From: Zerene cesonia
Taxonomy: Eukaryota; Arthropoda; Insecta; Lepidoptera; Pieridae
Length of the DNA stretch: 64,000 bases
Direction: 5' to 3'
NCBI RefSeq assembly: GCF_012273895.1
Contig: NC_052116.1
Span: forward strand, 2,604,001-2,668,000
Below, in pieces: positions 1-12,724 of this stretch. The notes under the pieces were generated by a model. That model did not search any database. It had not been told where the DNA came from and was given only the letters and a program-made list of their open reading frames with translations. Within the stretch, counting starts at the first letter, position 1. The number at the start of each line of letters is the position of its first letter. Both the position numbers and the translations under genes were made by a program.

Positions 1-43
1 ATTATTTCAGTTTTATAATTATTGTTTCATTGTATTTCCTTAG

Positions 44-3000
44 ATTCCTTCTCGAGATGGGCTACAAGAAAGAAGAAGCGGAGGCTGCCCTCCGTAGCCG
101 CGATATGAACGTGGAGGAGGCCGCTGAAATGCTGAACGCAGCTCGCGGTGACGGGTGGCGAAGAGATGAGCATTTCCACCATGGGCCATTCCAGCCTCAG
201 CCAAGTGTACCTTCCGTGTCACCTGCTGTTGTACAGAAGTTGCTCAATCAACCTCCACCACATGCGGTGCAACATCACCCTTCATTTAACCACAACAGGT
301 AAGTTAATTCTATCAGCCTTTCTGTGCCTGTCTGTGCCTGTGCCAGTGCCTTTACTCATAACATGTTGGTAGATAATAAGCCATTTGAACTTTGTGTTAC
401 AATTAACTATATAGACCTCATAGAAAAGCTTAAATCCTTTAATTAAAATATGCCTTCAATAGCAATGATTCCGTATTATTTATGTCAATTAAGTGTTAGT
501 AAAGCATGAACTACAATAATTTAAAATTATCATTATACATAAACATCAATATTTATAGATTAGGTAATTAAATCTAATATAAAACTGATAATTTTTTAGT
601 ATTGAAATTGTCATTTAAAAGGTACACGAAATAATTTAATGTAGAGGAATACATTTTAGTCTATTTCACCTAGATAACAAGTGGTCTTTGACCATATATG
701 TCATTGAATTGCGTGTAGTGCATTAAATATTCATGTCGTTTTTGTTCAGAGAATGCTAACCTGATTTAAGGCAAAAACAAAGTTTTATACTTTAAATTAT
801 CTATAAATAGGTCTATAATTTAATCACAAAAACTTATATTTATTTCTATGGCTTATCAAGTAAAAGCAAGTATGTATATATTTTTGTAATAGTTTTATTT
901 GAGTGTACTGCATTTTTTCAAGGCCTAATTATAGATTTAGACTGCAGTTGCACCAACTGATCATCACACATCACAGTGACTTAAGTATATTATGTTTATA
1001 GAATGTCTAATAAAATTTAAATTTTACAGTGGTACTGGCAACAGTGGCCAACCAAGCACTGCTCAGCTCAGAATGCTTGTGCAGCAAATTCAAATGGCTG
1101 TCTCAGCTGGATACCTGAACCATCAGATCTTGAACCAACCACTCGCACCGCAGACGCTGGTGTTACTCAACCAGCTTTTGCAACAGGTATGTTTAATGAA
1201 TTTTGGTAATTAGGATTCATTTGTTATTTAGTACATTACAAATATTTTCATTATTCTTCAGACATTAATTTAATCTGTACTAAGACTATGAATTTTTTTT
1301 ACAAATTCTTAACTTAAAAAAACATGCTCTTATCATATCATATAAAAAATTAAAATTTCGTTTAACCTTGATGAAGTTTACTTTTACAATAATATTTTAC
1401 ATATTCTAAATCTGTAATGTTCGATGGACAATTAGTAAAAAGCCAATAATAATGTTTGTTAAAATTAGTTATCTATTAAAAGTTGGTGTTTTGCATAAAC
1501 AAGTTTGCGTTTAATAATGACATTTGTATTCGTGTATAGATAAAAGTGCTACAGCAGTTGGTGCAACAGCATACTCTGGCCATATCAAAGGCCAATTCCT
1601 CTCTCGCATTGCAGTACTCAATGCAGATTACAAAGACGAAACAACAGATCACAGCTCTACAAGTAAGTACACATATTTTAATGCAAGTTCAGTTTTCAGC
1701 TGACCTAAAAAAAAAAAACATTAAAAAAATCTGAGAAAGTTCCTAATTCGCCTTTTTTTTGTTGTAGAATTTTTAATGGGGTGAAATGATTTGATTATAC
1801 TTTTTTAATATCTCATCGTGCCTTCCATGTGATTGCATTTAAATTTGATCTGGTTGTTACAATTTAGAGGTGGTAAAGTTTTTTGTTAAAAATTTTTATA
1901 TGCAATAACATTTCATAGAAATTTACAATACCAGCTAGCATTTCTATTTCTCTTACATTTCGAATTTTAAATTGCTCAATAGATAAGGATAAAATTAAAC
2001 TTACAGAAGATAGATAAGAAATTAAAACTCAACATGAGTTCATTCAACTAAAATTTTTATAAATGCACTTTTGAATTAGTAGTTTATTCGGAAAATAGTA
2101 TATTTAGTGGATGCGTCGAAACCGCAAATTGGAAAAGTATTAGAGTACTTTTAATAAAATTTCTGAATTCTGACAAACTGGTCGGGATATTTATAATATA
2201 TATAATTTTATAAAATTTCTGAATTCTGACAAACTGGTCGGGATATTTATATATATATTTATAATAAATATAATAATATATTTATTATACTTAATAAAGC
2301 AGTTGCTTTGCGTAGTACTTTCACATGATAATTATGCAGTTTTTAACATAATTACTTTGATGCAGAACCAAATTGCGACTCAGCAAGCTCTATATATGAA
2401 GCAGCAAGCCGGCGGCGCGGACCTGTTCAAGCAGAGTCACGACCCTCTAGCCGGACTACCGAATAATTTCAGTGACATGAGCATTGGCAAGGACTCGCAA
2501 GCTGTAAGTTATTGATATATAATGAAGTTTTATTTTTCAATTTTAAATTATTTTCGTAAGATTGCAATGAATCCAAATTTTTATCTGTTTATATTAAGTT
2601 AACTAGTTGCCTGCTCCAATATTTTTAATGAATTCCTTCCTTTGTTGGGAGGTTCTTTATGCTGTGTTTGATTAAAATCGTACAAAGATAGCCATCGCCA
2701 AACAACAAAATGGCGGATTAAATGTTTTCACAACTCCGCCAACATTGGACCTATCATATGATAAGGCTCGACGATTAGAATACTAATTTAGAATTAGTCA
2801 ATTATAAACTAACATTCTCATATCAAAATTAATAAAATTTTCAATTCATATTTTATATGCTTGAAGGTTAGTTTTGTATAGAATTGTTTTTTTTTATTGT
2901 GTGATATGGGATTATATACACTTAAAATTTCAATTTCCTTTATGAACTATATTGGTTTTATCCTTATATTAAAAATCTTGAGCTATATTAAACAAAAAAA

Positions 3001-6000
3001 ACTGAAATAATACAACAGGCATATGGTGGTGGCGGTAACCAACAGTCTCGTCTGAACCAATGGAAGCTGCCGTCCCTAGACAAGGAGAGCGAAGGGACCG
3101 ACTTTAGCCGCGCTCCGGGCACGGCCAAGAGCGCTACCAGCCCTCAACTTAACCAGATTGGCTTACAGCCCGATTCGTGAGTATATAGAATAATAGAGTA
3201 ATGTTACATAATTGGGATAAAGACTGGATTTTTTTGTAGGGTAGTGTTGTGAGTTTTTAAATTAAGTGTAAGCGAAATTGCGTTGTCTTGACCCACTTCA
3301 TGAAGTTATTTGGAGAAGATTTCTTTATTTTGCATAATTTTAATAAATGAATTGTTTGCATTTGAATAATTAAATGATTCATACATTTTATTACATTTTT
3401 AAATATATATTACTTAACTTAACTTTGACTCTTAACATTGGCTCTTCTCTGTGGAAACTGCTTTCTGAACTGGTGGTAAATGTTAAAACTGTATAAAATG
3501 ACGATTCGAAAGTGCTTCTATAAGAAGTCTAATTAAATAAATATTGTGGCTAATAAATGTCCTATTTATTAGGGCCAGGACTTAGGGCCATCTTTATGTT
3601 TTACCTGATCATCATACATACATACTAGAAATATTAAATCTAAAAATATTTTATCCAAATAGTAAATATATGGTATATATATATATATCTAAACAATTAG
3701 GATTAGTAACTAGAAATTTTGCTCTTATGTTGTTGCATCTGTGCAACTGATTAATGAAATATTAAAAGTTGTTTGATTTGAAAATTGGTTCACTTTGTAA
3801 GTGCCAGCTTTCAAATAAAAAAAAGAAACATCAAAATTAGTTTTGCTCATATAAACTATTGTACATTTACAAAAATAGAGTTGTATTGAGTCTACTGGAT
3901 GCTGGGAAAAATAATAAGAAAATATCATTATTGCAAAATCTTTATACATTGCAAAATTAAGGGACAGCATAAACTAGAAAAGCTCTGTATCTTATGAGCC
4001 AACATTCCTTATTAATAAATACATTTTTAATGTGAAAGCAAAACAAAAATGACATGAAATACAGAGAAACGTGTGTATGTGCGTAGAACATGGGGCGTGG
4101 GACGCGGCGCCGAGTGGGGTGAGGGCGCGGACGTGGCGGACGGCAAGGACTGGCCGGCGCACACGCATCCGCCCGTGTACGACCTCGTGCCGGAGTTCGA
4201 GCCCGGCAAGCCGTGGAAGGTAAGTGGGAGGGGGTCACGTGTTTTTTTAATAAATATTTTTCAATTATTAATATATATATTTTGTATGTTTATTGCTATC
4301 TTTAAATTGACTTTTGCTAAATATAACAATAAATTAAGATTTAACTTGATCAAATTTGGATTTCGTCCGACAATATGTAGTATTAGTAGTATAGTATAGT
4401 AGAAAATGTGCAGGCCCGGTGTCCATATTTTTCCATATAATGGTTATCTCTTCCCCCCAGGGCAACCAAATAAAGACCGTCGAAGACGATCCGGCTATGA
4501 CGCCCGGATCTGTGGTCCGATCTCCGCTATCGTTGACCGCTATTAAGGACACAGACATGCTCGGAGGCAAAACCTCCCCCCCAGGTGGTGAGAGAAGCCT
4601 CTCTTCGTCGACGTGGAGCTACGCCCCCCCAGTGACGTCAGCGGGCGGCCTGAAGGCTGACGCTTGGGGAGCAAAGGGCCGAGTGGCCCCACCCGGCCTC
4701 AACAAGTGGCCCCAGCATCATGGGAACAATGCCCGTACAGTGCCCTCGTGGCAATCCTCTACGTGGTTGCTTTTGAAGAATCTTACCGCTCAGGTTTGTA
4801 TTTCAAATAAAATTGTTGTTTTATAAGGAAACCAATAAGTAAATTGAAACGCCAATTGACAATTTTTTTGTATTCATTTCGTTTTGCGTGGGAAGCAGCT
4901 ACTGTCATTTATTATTCTGATTAAAAATTCACATTGTTTTTTAATTTAGATGTTGAAACCTTTACGCCATTATTAGCCTAATGACAGTTACAAAAATTTT
5001 AAAATAAGTAATCCTTTAACTTTTGAGACAAATGAAAATTTTTGTAATATAACTTTTTGTTATTATATATCTAATAATTTTAAATTATAAAATTAGGAAT
5101 GTGCCATAGCAACACATATAACAAAAAAAAAAAATCATTGCGTTATGGGGATCTAATAGAAATCGAAACTGTATAGTTATCATCAAATGGCTAGTACATC
5201 TGAAACTAACTCAAAATTCATGAAATTATTTTATTGTCACTGATCCTTGATAAGTGTACAACCTGTTCGTTTAAAGTTGGTCTAAATCCAGTTAGGAGTG
5301 GGTTTCATACAAGCATACAGGTGAAGCTTATAAAAGCGTGTTTAAAAGAGTTCTAACAAAGTGATAGCTACCCTCAAATTAAAACGGGTGCCACAATATA
5401 TTGTCCCATTACTAAATGTGGCAAAGACTTATCCTGTTTGCTTTTTCAGATTGACGGGTCGACCCTGAAGACCCTGTGCGTGCAGCACGGGCCGCTGCAG
5501 AACTTCCACCTCTACCTCAACCAGGGGCTGGCCCTTGCACGCTACTCCACACGCGAAGAGGCCGCTAAGGTGAATTGCTTTCATACGTGATATTTATATG
5601 TTTATATGGTTAAAGAAAATAAATTTCCTGGTTTTTTAAATTGTAATCGATAATATCATATTAAAATATATCCAATGATTATTCAAAGTATAATTTTTCA
5701 ATATTGATTTGTTAGAAAAAAATTCTTGAAGAGATAGTACATTTGTTATTACATAAACTAACTACTTTAACTTGTGAATTACCACACTTTAGTATTGCAA
5801 AGTTTTGTATGACGTGGTTTTAAATTACTATGACTTATTCAAAATTGAAACGTTTTATTTTAAGCTACTTATTGCAGCGTGTACTATATTATGTCCATCG
5901 TGCATAGGCCCAAATGGCGCTGAACAACTGCGTGCTGAGCAACACGACGATATTCGCGGAGTCTCCCGCTGAGTCGGAGGTGCAGCTCATCCTGCAGCAC

Positions 6001-6373
6001 CTCGGCTCCGGTGGCGGCGGCGCCTGGCGCGCCGGCGGTGGTTCCAAGGTGAGTGAGTGAGTGGGTTTGAGTGAGTGAGTGTGTGAGTGAGTGTGTGAGT
6101 GAGTGTGTGAATGAGTGTGTGAGTGAGTGTGTGAGTGAGTGAGTGTGTGAGTGAGTGAGTGGGTGAGGGAGGCAGAGAGTAAGTGAAGAATGCATACATG
6201 TGATAGTGTGTGTTAGGAATATGTGTGATAATAATTTGCATTTTGTGTCTGTTTGGTTTCCGCTTATCTGGGAATTGTGTGTGCAGCAGGACGGCTGGGG
6301 CGGGTTCCCCGGGCTGTGGCCCGACCAGCACGAGCAGCGCGCCACGCCGTCGTCGCTGAACTCGTTCCTGCCG
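44..6373 (+). CDS. gw: gawky (GW182/TNRC6) miRNA-silencing scaffold, 3' half, ten exons
   Basis: GW182 proteins bind Argonaute and recruit poly(A)-binding protein and the CCR4-NOT and PAN2-PAN3 deadenylases to miRNA targets in cytoplasmic P-bodies. Exons, all GT-AG and in phase: 44-298, 1030-1186, 1540-1662, 2366-2503, 3019-3176, 4087-4219, 4461-4793, 5450-5569, 5908-6048, 6287-6373 (runs into N). They give 548 visible codons. In visible-residue numbering: UBA domain about 1-36 (LLEMGYKKEEAEAAL); Q-rich segment with the conserved QLRMLVQQIQMAV and GYLNHQILNQPLAPQT blocks, about 85-225; NQWKLPSLDKE block, about 235; PAM2 motif PEFEPGKPWK, about 312-321, split by an intron; RRM about 422-505 (WLLLKNLTAQIDGSTLKTLC); then a Trp-containing tail ending SSLNSFLP. 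The N-terminal GW-repeat half lies left of the window, and the last residues and stop are in the gap. Family identity rests on recalled TNRC6 conservation and is very secure. Confidence 0.96.
2156..2253. repeat. Direct repeat, about 40 bases with a 56-base offset, in a gawky intron
   Basis: The segment starting AAAATTTCTGAATTCTGACA and continuing through CTGGTCGGGATATTTATA occurs at 2156 and again at 2212, with AT-rich sequence between the copies. They look identical, which suggests a recent local duplication. It lies in the intron between exons 1540-1662 and 2366-2503. Confidence 0.85.
6049..6172 (+). repeat. GTGA/GTGTGA minisatellite at the start of a gawky intron
   Basis: The intron after exon 5908-6048 opens with its own donor, AAG|GTGAGT, and runs straight into about 120 bases of GTGAGTGA and GTGTGAGTGA units. 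The array therefore contains many further copies of the donor-like hexamer GTGAGT. The intron is 238 bases (6049-6286) and ends at TGTGTGCAG. The opposite strand reads as long TCACTCAC ORFs, which are artefacts. Confidence 0.9.
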
Positions 6374-7373
6374 NNNNNNNNNNNNNNNNNNNNNNNNNNN
6401 NNNNNNNNNNNNNNNNNNNNNNNNNNNNNNNNNNNNNNNNNNNNNNNNNNNNNNNNNNNNNNNNNNNNNNNNNNNNNNNNNNNNNNNNNNNNNNNNNNNN
6501 NNNNNNNNNNNNNNNNNNNNNNNNNNNNNNNNNNNNNNNNNNNNNNNNNNNNNNNNNNNNNNNNNNNNNNNNNNNNNNNNNNNNNNNNNNNNNNNNNNNN
6601 NNNNNNNNNNNNNNNNNNNNNNNNNNNNNNNNNNNNNNNNNNNNNNNNNNNNNNNNNNNNNNNNNNNNNNNNNNNNNNNNNNNNNNNNNNNNNNNNNNNN
6701 NNNNNNNNNNNNNNNNNNNNNNNNNNNNNNNNNNNNNNNNNNNNNNNNNNNNNNNNNNNNNNNNNNNNNNNNNNNNNNNNNNNNNNNNNNNNNNNNNNNN
6801 NNNNNNNNNNNNNNNNNNNNNNNNNNNNNNNNNNNNNNNNNNNNNNNNNNNNNNNNNNNNNNNNNNNNNNNNNNNNNNNNNNNNNNNNNNNNNNNNNNNN
6901 NNNNNNNNNNNNNNNNNNNNNNNNNNNNNNNNNNNNNNNNNNNNNNNNNNNNNNNNNNNNNNNNNNNNNNNNNNNNNNNNNNNNNNNNNNNNNNNNNNNN
7001 NNNNNNNNNNNNNNNNNNNNNNNNNNNNNNNNNNNNNNNNNNNNNNNNNNNNNNNNNNNNNNNNNNNNNNNNNNNNNNNNNNNNNNNNNNNNNNNNNNNN
7101 NNNNNNNNNNNNNNNNNNNNNNNNNNNNNNNNNNNNNNNNNNNNNNNNNNNNNNNNNNNNNNNNNNNNNNNNNNNNNNNNNNNNNNNNNNNNNNNNNNNN
7201 NNNNNNNNNNNNNNNNNNNNNNNNNNNNNNNNNNNNNNNNNNNNNNNNNNNNNNNNNNNNNNNNNNNNNNNNNNNNNNNNNNNNNNNNNNNNNNNNNNNN
7301 NNNNNNNNNNNNNNNNNNNNNNNNNNNNNNNNNNNNNNNNNNNNNNNNNNNNNNNNNNNNNNNNNNNNNNNNN
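6374..7373. other. Assembly gap (1000 N)
   Basis: A run of exactly 1000 N, a conventional placeholder for a gap of unknown size. It cuts gawky's last visible exon in the middle of coding sequence, so it hides the gawky C-terminus and stop codon. The sequence may be longer or shorter than 1000 bases. Confidence 0.98.
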
Positions 7374-8225
7374 CACTGATTTTCAGTGGATGCCTTATGC
7401 CTTATTGACATTTATTTAAAGATCAAAATATCCCGAAATAAGAACAATAGATTTGATATTTATTTCTTACTCTCTGAAACTCTATACCCAAATTATAAAA
7501 TTATACTTGACAGTGTATAAATATAGGTACAGTATTAATTTTCTTGTTTTAAGTTTTCCAATTGTATTTGTGTAATACAAAAAAATGTTTATTTTTCTAA
7601 CCTAAATTCTTAATTCTTGAAATCTTTCCGTCGTAAGTTTATACATATTCATCTCAATATTTGAGGCCTCTTTCGGCTGAAGGTAAGCGAATATCGTCAT
7701 GAATTTGAGAAGATCAAGGGAGCGACTTCGTGCTTAGAATTTAATGTGTAGATACTTGAAGGTGTTCTGTGGAGGTTTTTTCCGTGAAAAAGTATGTAAG
7801 AAGGTAATAGAATATAGAGTTATCTAAGAGTAAACCACCATATAGTGTTATTGCTACGTTACAGCGTACGTGCTGAATGTATGTATGTTCCCTATATTCA
7901 AATGTAATTTTTAGTGTAAATTTTTAATTAAGAAATGAACACGTTTCGTTGATCTTTTGAATGTGTATCGAGCTATATTATTACTGATATCGGATGTATT
8001 CAATGACCTTATCCCATATAAAGCAGTGTAAAAGAAGTAAGTACAATAAAATACCAATGTCTGGAGTACAGAAAAATACAGCCTGGTTTGAAACATCCCT
8101 TAGTGATAAATGGATATCTGGAAAATTACTATCGTAGGTATTTCTTAAATGCTATCGTTTCATTTAAACTTGATTACGTACAGTACGATAGCTAAACATT
8201 AACGAAAAATTAAAATTTATGTTAC
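7374..8225. other. Non-coding stretch between the gap and the lone globin exon
   Basis: There is no credible coding exon on either strand. It is either the gawky 3' UTR (plus strand; an AATAAA is present at 8045-8050) or intron 1 of the second globin (minus strand), or both overlapping. I looked for the other globin exons on the minus strand (the FFRAYP, AHxxxxM, HGxRR and GAWGKT regions) and found none. Confidence 0.6.
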
Positions 8226-8380
8226 CGTTTTAACAATTCCGTTCCATTAGCCATAGATTCCGCATACACAGGCGCCCAGGACTTCTGCACCGCGTATACC
8301 TCCCTCTTTGTGAGGCCTGACACTGGGTGCACCACGTCTGGGTCTCCCCCCCACCACAGGTAGCTCAGCCAGCCACCCAT
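8226..8380 (-). CDS. Second globin, first coding exon only (rest not found)
   Basis: The exon reads MGGWLSYLWWGG... and ends ...NGTELLKR at a donor (CG|GTAAC). It is 155 bases long, so the intron is phase 2, as at the ancestral globin B12.2 position. It aligns without gaps to exon 1 of the complete globin at 23032-23186, sharing WGGDPD, NPV/HPVSGL, KRE and AVQKSW. It covers the N-terminal extension plus helices A and B. A splice acceptor (CCCTACAG) lies 6 bases upstream of the ATG, so there is probably a 5' UTR exon further right. The haem-binding exons should lie at lower coordinates. I see none in 1-8225, so they are either inside the gap or lost. The exon has no stop, frameshift or damaged splice site, which argues against an old pseudogene. 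Confidence 0.8.
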
Positions 8381-10885
8381 TGTAATCTGTAGGGTGTGAT
8401 AGTTATTTTTGTTAATACATAATATGAAACTCAAATTCAGTTAGTCAGAGCTTTGTTTATATATCTTTATTTGTAAAACACAATAAATGTTGATATTTAT
8501 TCTTTTTTTGTTGTTCTTTTTACATAGAAGAGTTACAAAAATAAATTAACTTATTAAAATTTGTATATAATATCACTATATAATATCAATCACACTATAA
8601 ATAAACATCTAGAACCTCTTCATGAAGAGGTAATAAGAATACACAATAACACGATATGTTTTTAGAAACTATTACCGTAGCTCTACAAACACTAACATGC
8701 GGCGTAGAGTGCTACGACAGCTCGCTAAATCGACTTAATTAATGTTAAATGTACTCGCTTTGTAGCTTTGGAGAATGATTTTATTAAATAGAATTTAATT
8801 AACAAACTCGCATCACCTTGTTAAAACCATATTAACGCGCAAATACTCGACAACTGAATTGCAAGGACTGAACTCGCAGTGAAATTTCAATTATTTTTAA
8901 ATTTATTTAAGGTTAAGAATCAATTATTATCGTAGATGAATGATGATCTCAATAAAATACGCAATTTTACCTGAAATTTTACGTAAACACAGGAGTATAT
9001 AAGAAATAGCTATTAACAGAAATAATATCAAATTACAAATTCGAAGCACGCCCAAACCTCTAAGCAATTTACCTTCTGTCCTGTTTTAATCTTCTTCAAA
9101 ATAACAAAAGCGGAAAGCAATACGAATGTTGAACAAAGGTAGAAAAATAACATCGTATATCAACTGCACCTGGTCGTAAAGAAATACCGACTGAAAAACA
9201 TAAAAAGCCTCTCCGGCGTTTCACTCTTATCGAATGTTTGAACTGTCTTGTATAAATAAAGTTGCAAAACAATCAGCTGATAGGTTACTCATTGGGAATT
9301 CATTTTATTTGAGTTTGTTTTAACTGGGCGATTAGATTGCGGTGTGTTTTATTTATAAATACTCACTCTTAATATGTCTCTATTTGGATTACCGTACAGT
9401 TTTAGATGAGTAATCAAATAATATTGAAGTAGTTTTTGAATTTTAGATGACAACATAAAAAAAAAAATTGTCGTATTAAATAAATTATAGGGGAAAATAC
9501 ATATTTACTTAACTTACGGTCGCTCTAATTAAGGCCACTTAACTATAGTATTAAACATTCAACAATCAAAACAATATTTATATAATGGCAATTATAAAGT
9601 AATAATTCAATCAATATTCAATTTTCGATAACTTAAAAATTTGTATTAAAAGTCTTACTATAATCCAACTTCATCATCCGGCAAATGGGTTGTTGACAAT
9701 ATTAAAATTGGCCGCTTAATCGACTTTCCAGATTAACAATGCGAAACTTTTATATCGAATAATTATGATTCAATATCGAATTTTAATGGATTTATACGGT
9801 GTTATGTTGAGTATAAATAATGCCGCAATTTGTTTGCAAAAACAATAAAGATACAGCCATGCAATCACATGAGTTGCTTGCATGTTTTCTGTAGATATCG
9901 ATATTTCTTTAGATATATTGTATTGTTCAAGACGGCAGGTCAATGACTTTATATATATAATATACAATAGTGAATATTCTCATACATGCATTAATCAAGT
10001 ATTTCAACGTAAAAGGGTTTTGAAAAAATGTTTTTCTGCCTAATTTTTGAGTTTACCTACAGAAAAGTAATACAATATATATGTAAAGATACAAAAAGGT
10101 TTTATAATTTACTAAATTATTAAATTAATTTAAAACTTCAACACTATTTCGATTTGAAGTATTATATTTAACTATAAGGATTGAAGGTTTAATCATTTGA
10201 ACCTTCGACTAAAATAAAAAATCGAGGATTCTAGACGAGTGTGCAAATAAGTATATGAAAATAAACATTTCATTTCTTTCTTTCAATTCAAAAGTAATTT
10301 CCTTGATTATTTTTTAATGATAATTATTACGACAATTAGTTTAGAATACTACGGACTGTACTATACTACTTATAATCTTGACCTTACCATACTTATAACA
10401 CGATTTATGTCTAATCCCGAATTAGTGAATAATTTTCGCCATAAATCGGGGTCGTGCGTGGGAAAACTAATTGAAAATTGATTGCACGCAGTTAACAGAA
10501 ACATCGATAATAATGTTAACCCAGAAACGTGGTAACGTTTTATGTCAATTGAACATTAGTGGCGACCCACGCATTACTCCATATAGACATTACGGAGGTA
10601 TGACAATTTAATACCCGGACTTAAATTGTAATGGTCCATTTGCATTTGTGCGGTTGGGTGTAGGATAGACGTTGGGTTGTAGACGCTACGTTATGTGAAA
10701 ACTCTTTCCAATCGGAGATAATTTTATATGATTATATTCTCTAATGTTCAATAGTTTCTCATTAAGATAAATCACGTTCATTAACTAACAAAAAGGTTTA
10801 TAACAAACCAAACCAAATAAACAAATGAAATATATTCTAGTCATGTCGCAACATCATGTGAATAAAATATGATCATATTTAATCT

Positions 10886-11069
10886 TTATATATATAAAAT
10901 TCTCGTGTCACAGTTTTCGTTGCCATACTCCTCCGAAACGGCTTGACCGATTCCTCTGAAATTTGGTAAGCATATTGGGTAGGTCTGAGAATCGGCCAAC
11001 ATCTATTTTTTATCCCGATATTCCTACGGGATACGGACTTACGCGGGTGAAACCGCGGGGCGCAGCTAG
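10886..11069 (+). mobile_element. Non-autonomous Helitron, chimeric ends
   Basis: The left part (AAAATTCTCGTGTCACAG, then CCGAAACGGCTTGACCGATT, then GGTCTGAGAATCGGCCAACA) belongs to the same family as 22821-22999, 24340-24519 and 35247-35422. The right part (TATCCCGATATTCCTACGGG, then the GCGGGTGAAACCGC hairpin and CGCAGCTAG|T) is the 3' end of the other family, seen at 59762-59969. Helitrons end in CTRR and insert between A and T. Here CTAG is followed by T. Confidence 0.8.
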
Positions 11070-12724
11070 TAGACTATAAATTGATATTATTTACAATCAT
11101 AAACGAAAACAAGGAAATCCACAGATTATATATTAAAAATGGAAATATGAATAACTACCATACACGTGTATTTTCTCACACACGTATCTACACACAGTAC
11201 TTATGCCCACATACACACTGTCATATACTAACTCACAAAATAAAAACTTCCAATGTATTATTACTTTTTTATTAATAATCTTATTTGTTTTTATGCATTG
11301 GTGCCCAATTATTAATTTTACATATCGCTCAAATCTCAGTCAGGGGAAGCTGATACACTATGTTCATTATTAATTATTGAATTATTTAACAATAAAAACG
11401 TAATTTTTTGTTCAAAATAAAACTGTAATATGGTTATAATAATGCTTTTATTTCATCTATTACTAGAAAGTAATTATCTTGTCATGTTATTAAAGAGCCA
11501 AGAGGCTCCCTTAACCTCTTAACATACACTTAAAGTAGCAGGATTGTAATACTTAAAGCTCTGAACAGTTTAGGGGTCCCTTTTTGTAGATAAATTTATA
11601 AACTCATAACATAGGGAAACCCGCGTCTATCGTTTCTATATGAGAGAAAAAGGTGACATCTCTATATATAAAGTCGGGCCTGTATCTAACAAAATTCATA
11701 ACCTTTGACATCTTAAAGTAGGGCTGATTCCAACGTGGGAATGTAATATATATATACATATATATATAAGAAGCCATTGTAACCCCCTTGGTTACTCATA
11801 TACCATCGTATTGTATTGAAGGGACTTTCTGAAGAAACTTTGTAAATAAATATTGATTGGTTTAAAAGAAATGTAGCAATAGATTGCTTAAGGAACGTCA
11901 ACTTTAAGCTTGTAATAAGAATTTGTGTATTTTAATATATACATAAACGCGTCACTTCGTTTGTACATAATGGACTCCCAACACACTCTTCACACTATTG
12001 TAGTTTGATCCAACTTAAAAGATAGGATAGTTTTTATTATTTCAAAAACAGTAAATGACTCCCCGGGCGGAGCCGGGCGTGCAACCAGCATAACTTTAAA
12101 CAAAATACAATTGAATGAAACCCAATTACAAACGCTTAAATTATGACTCGTTTACATTACATTCAATTAGTCATTAACGTGTTGTGGGACAGACACGACT
12201 CACAAATTATTGTTGTCTCACAACATACAATAACAATTGTATTGCGAATTAAATCTGTAATTGTATTAGCGGTAATAAGACTTAAAATACCCACATGGGT
12301 ACAAACATACTCAAGCGGTAAATAATACTACCGTGAATACAATATTTACTCACCTTAATTTGACAAACAGTGTTGTCGACGTAATTGGCTTTCAAACATG
12401 CTACTGTTATTCAGTTTATTTTAACGACTGTGATTTCACTCGCCGTATATACAATACTATTATGTCATTTACCAACGTACCCAAAAACGAAGACGGTTCC
12501 TAATTAGACTGGTTTATTTTTTGGTTTTATCTCTCGGTAACTCCGTGGGTTTTCAAACTGAAGTGGTACCTCCCATGAGTACCTACTATGAGAGAAATAT
12601 TATGTTGAAATACCATAAGTTATTTATAAATTGAAACACGATACGTTAATACCTGAGGTACCAGAGACTTATTTATTTTGAAAGCTATTAAAATAAAAAT
12701 AAGAGAATATAAAAAATTCACTTA

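Noticed and set aside
4334..4570. Minus-strand ORF opposite a gawky exon
   Set aside because: Shadow of exon 4461-4793, whose plus-strand reading matches TNRC6.
5987..7419. Four long ORFs spanning the first N block on both strands
   Set aside because: They are open only because N codons are not stops. The real reading in this area is gawky on the plus strand, and the minus-strand THSLTHSLT-like ends are the GTGA minisatellite read backwards.
9246..9260. TATAAATA as a promoter TATA box
   Set aside because: The canonical orientation faces the plus strand, where no gene follows. In this AT-rich sequence such matches are expected by chance.
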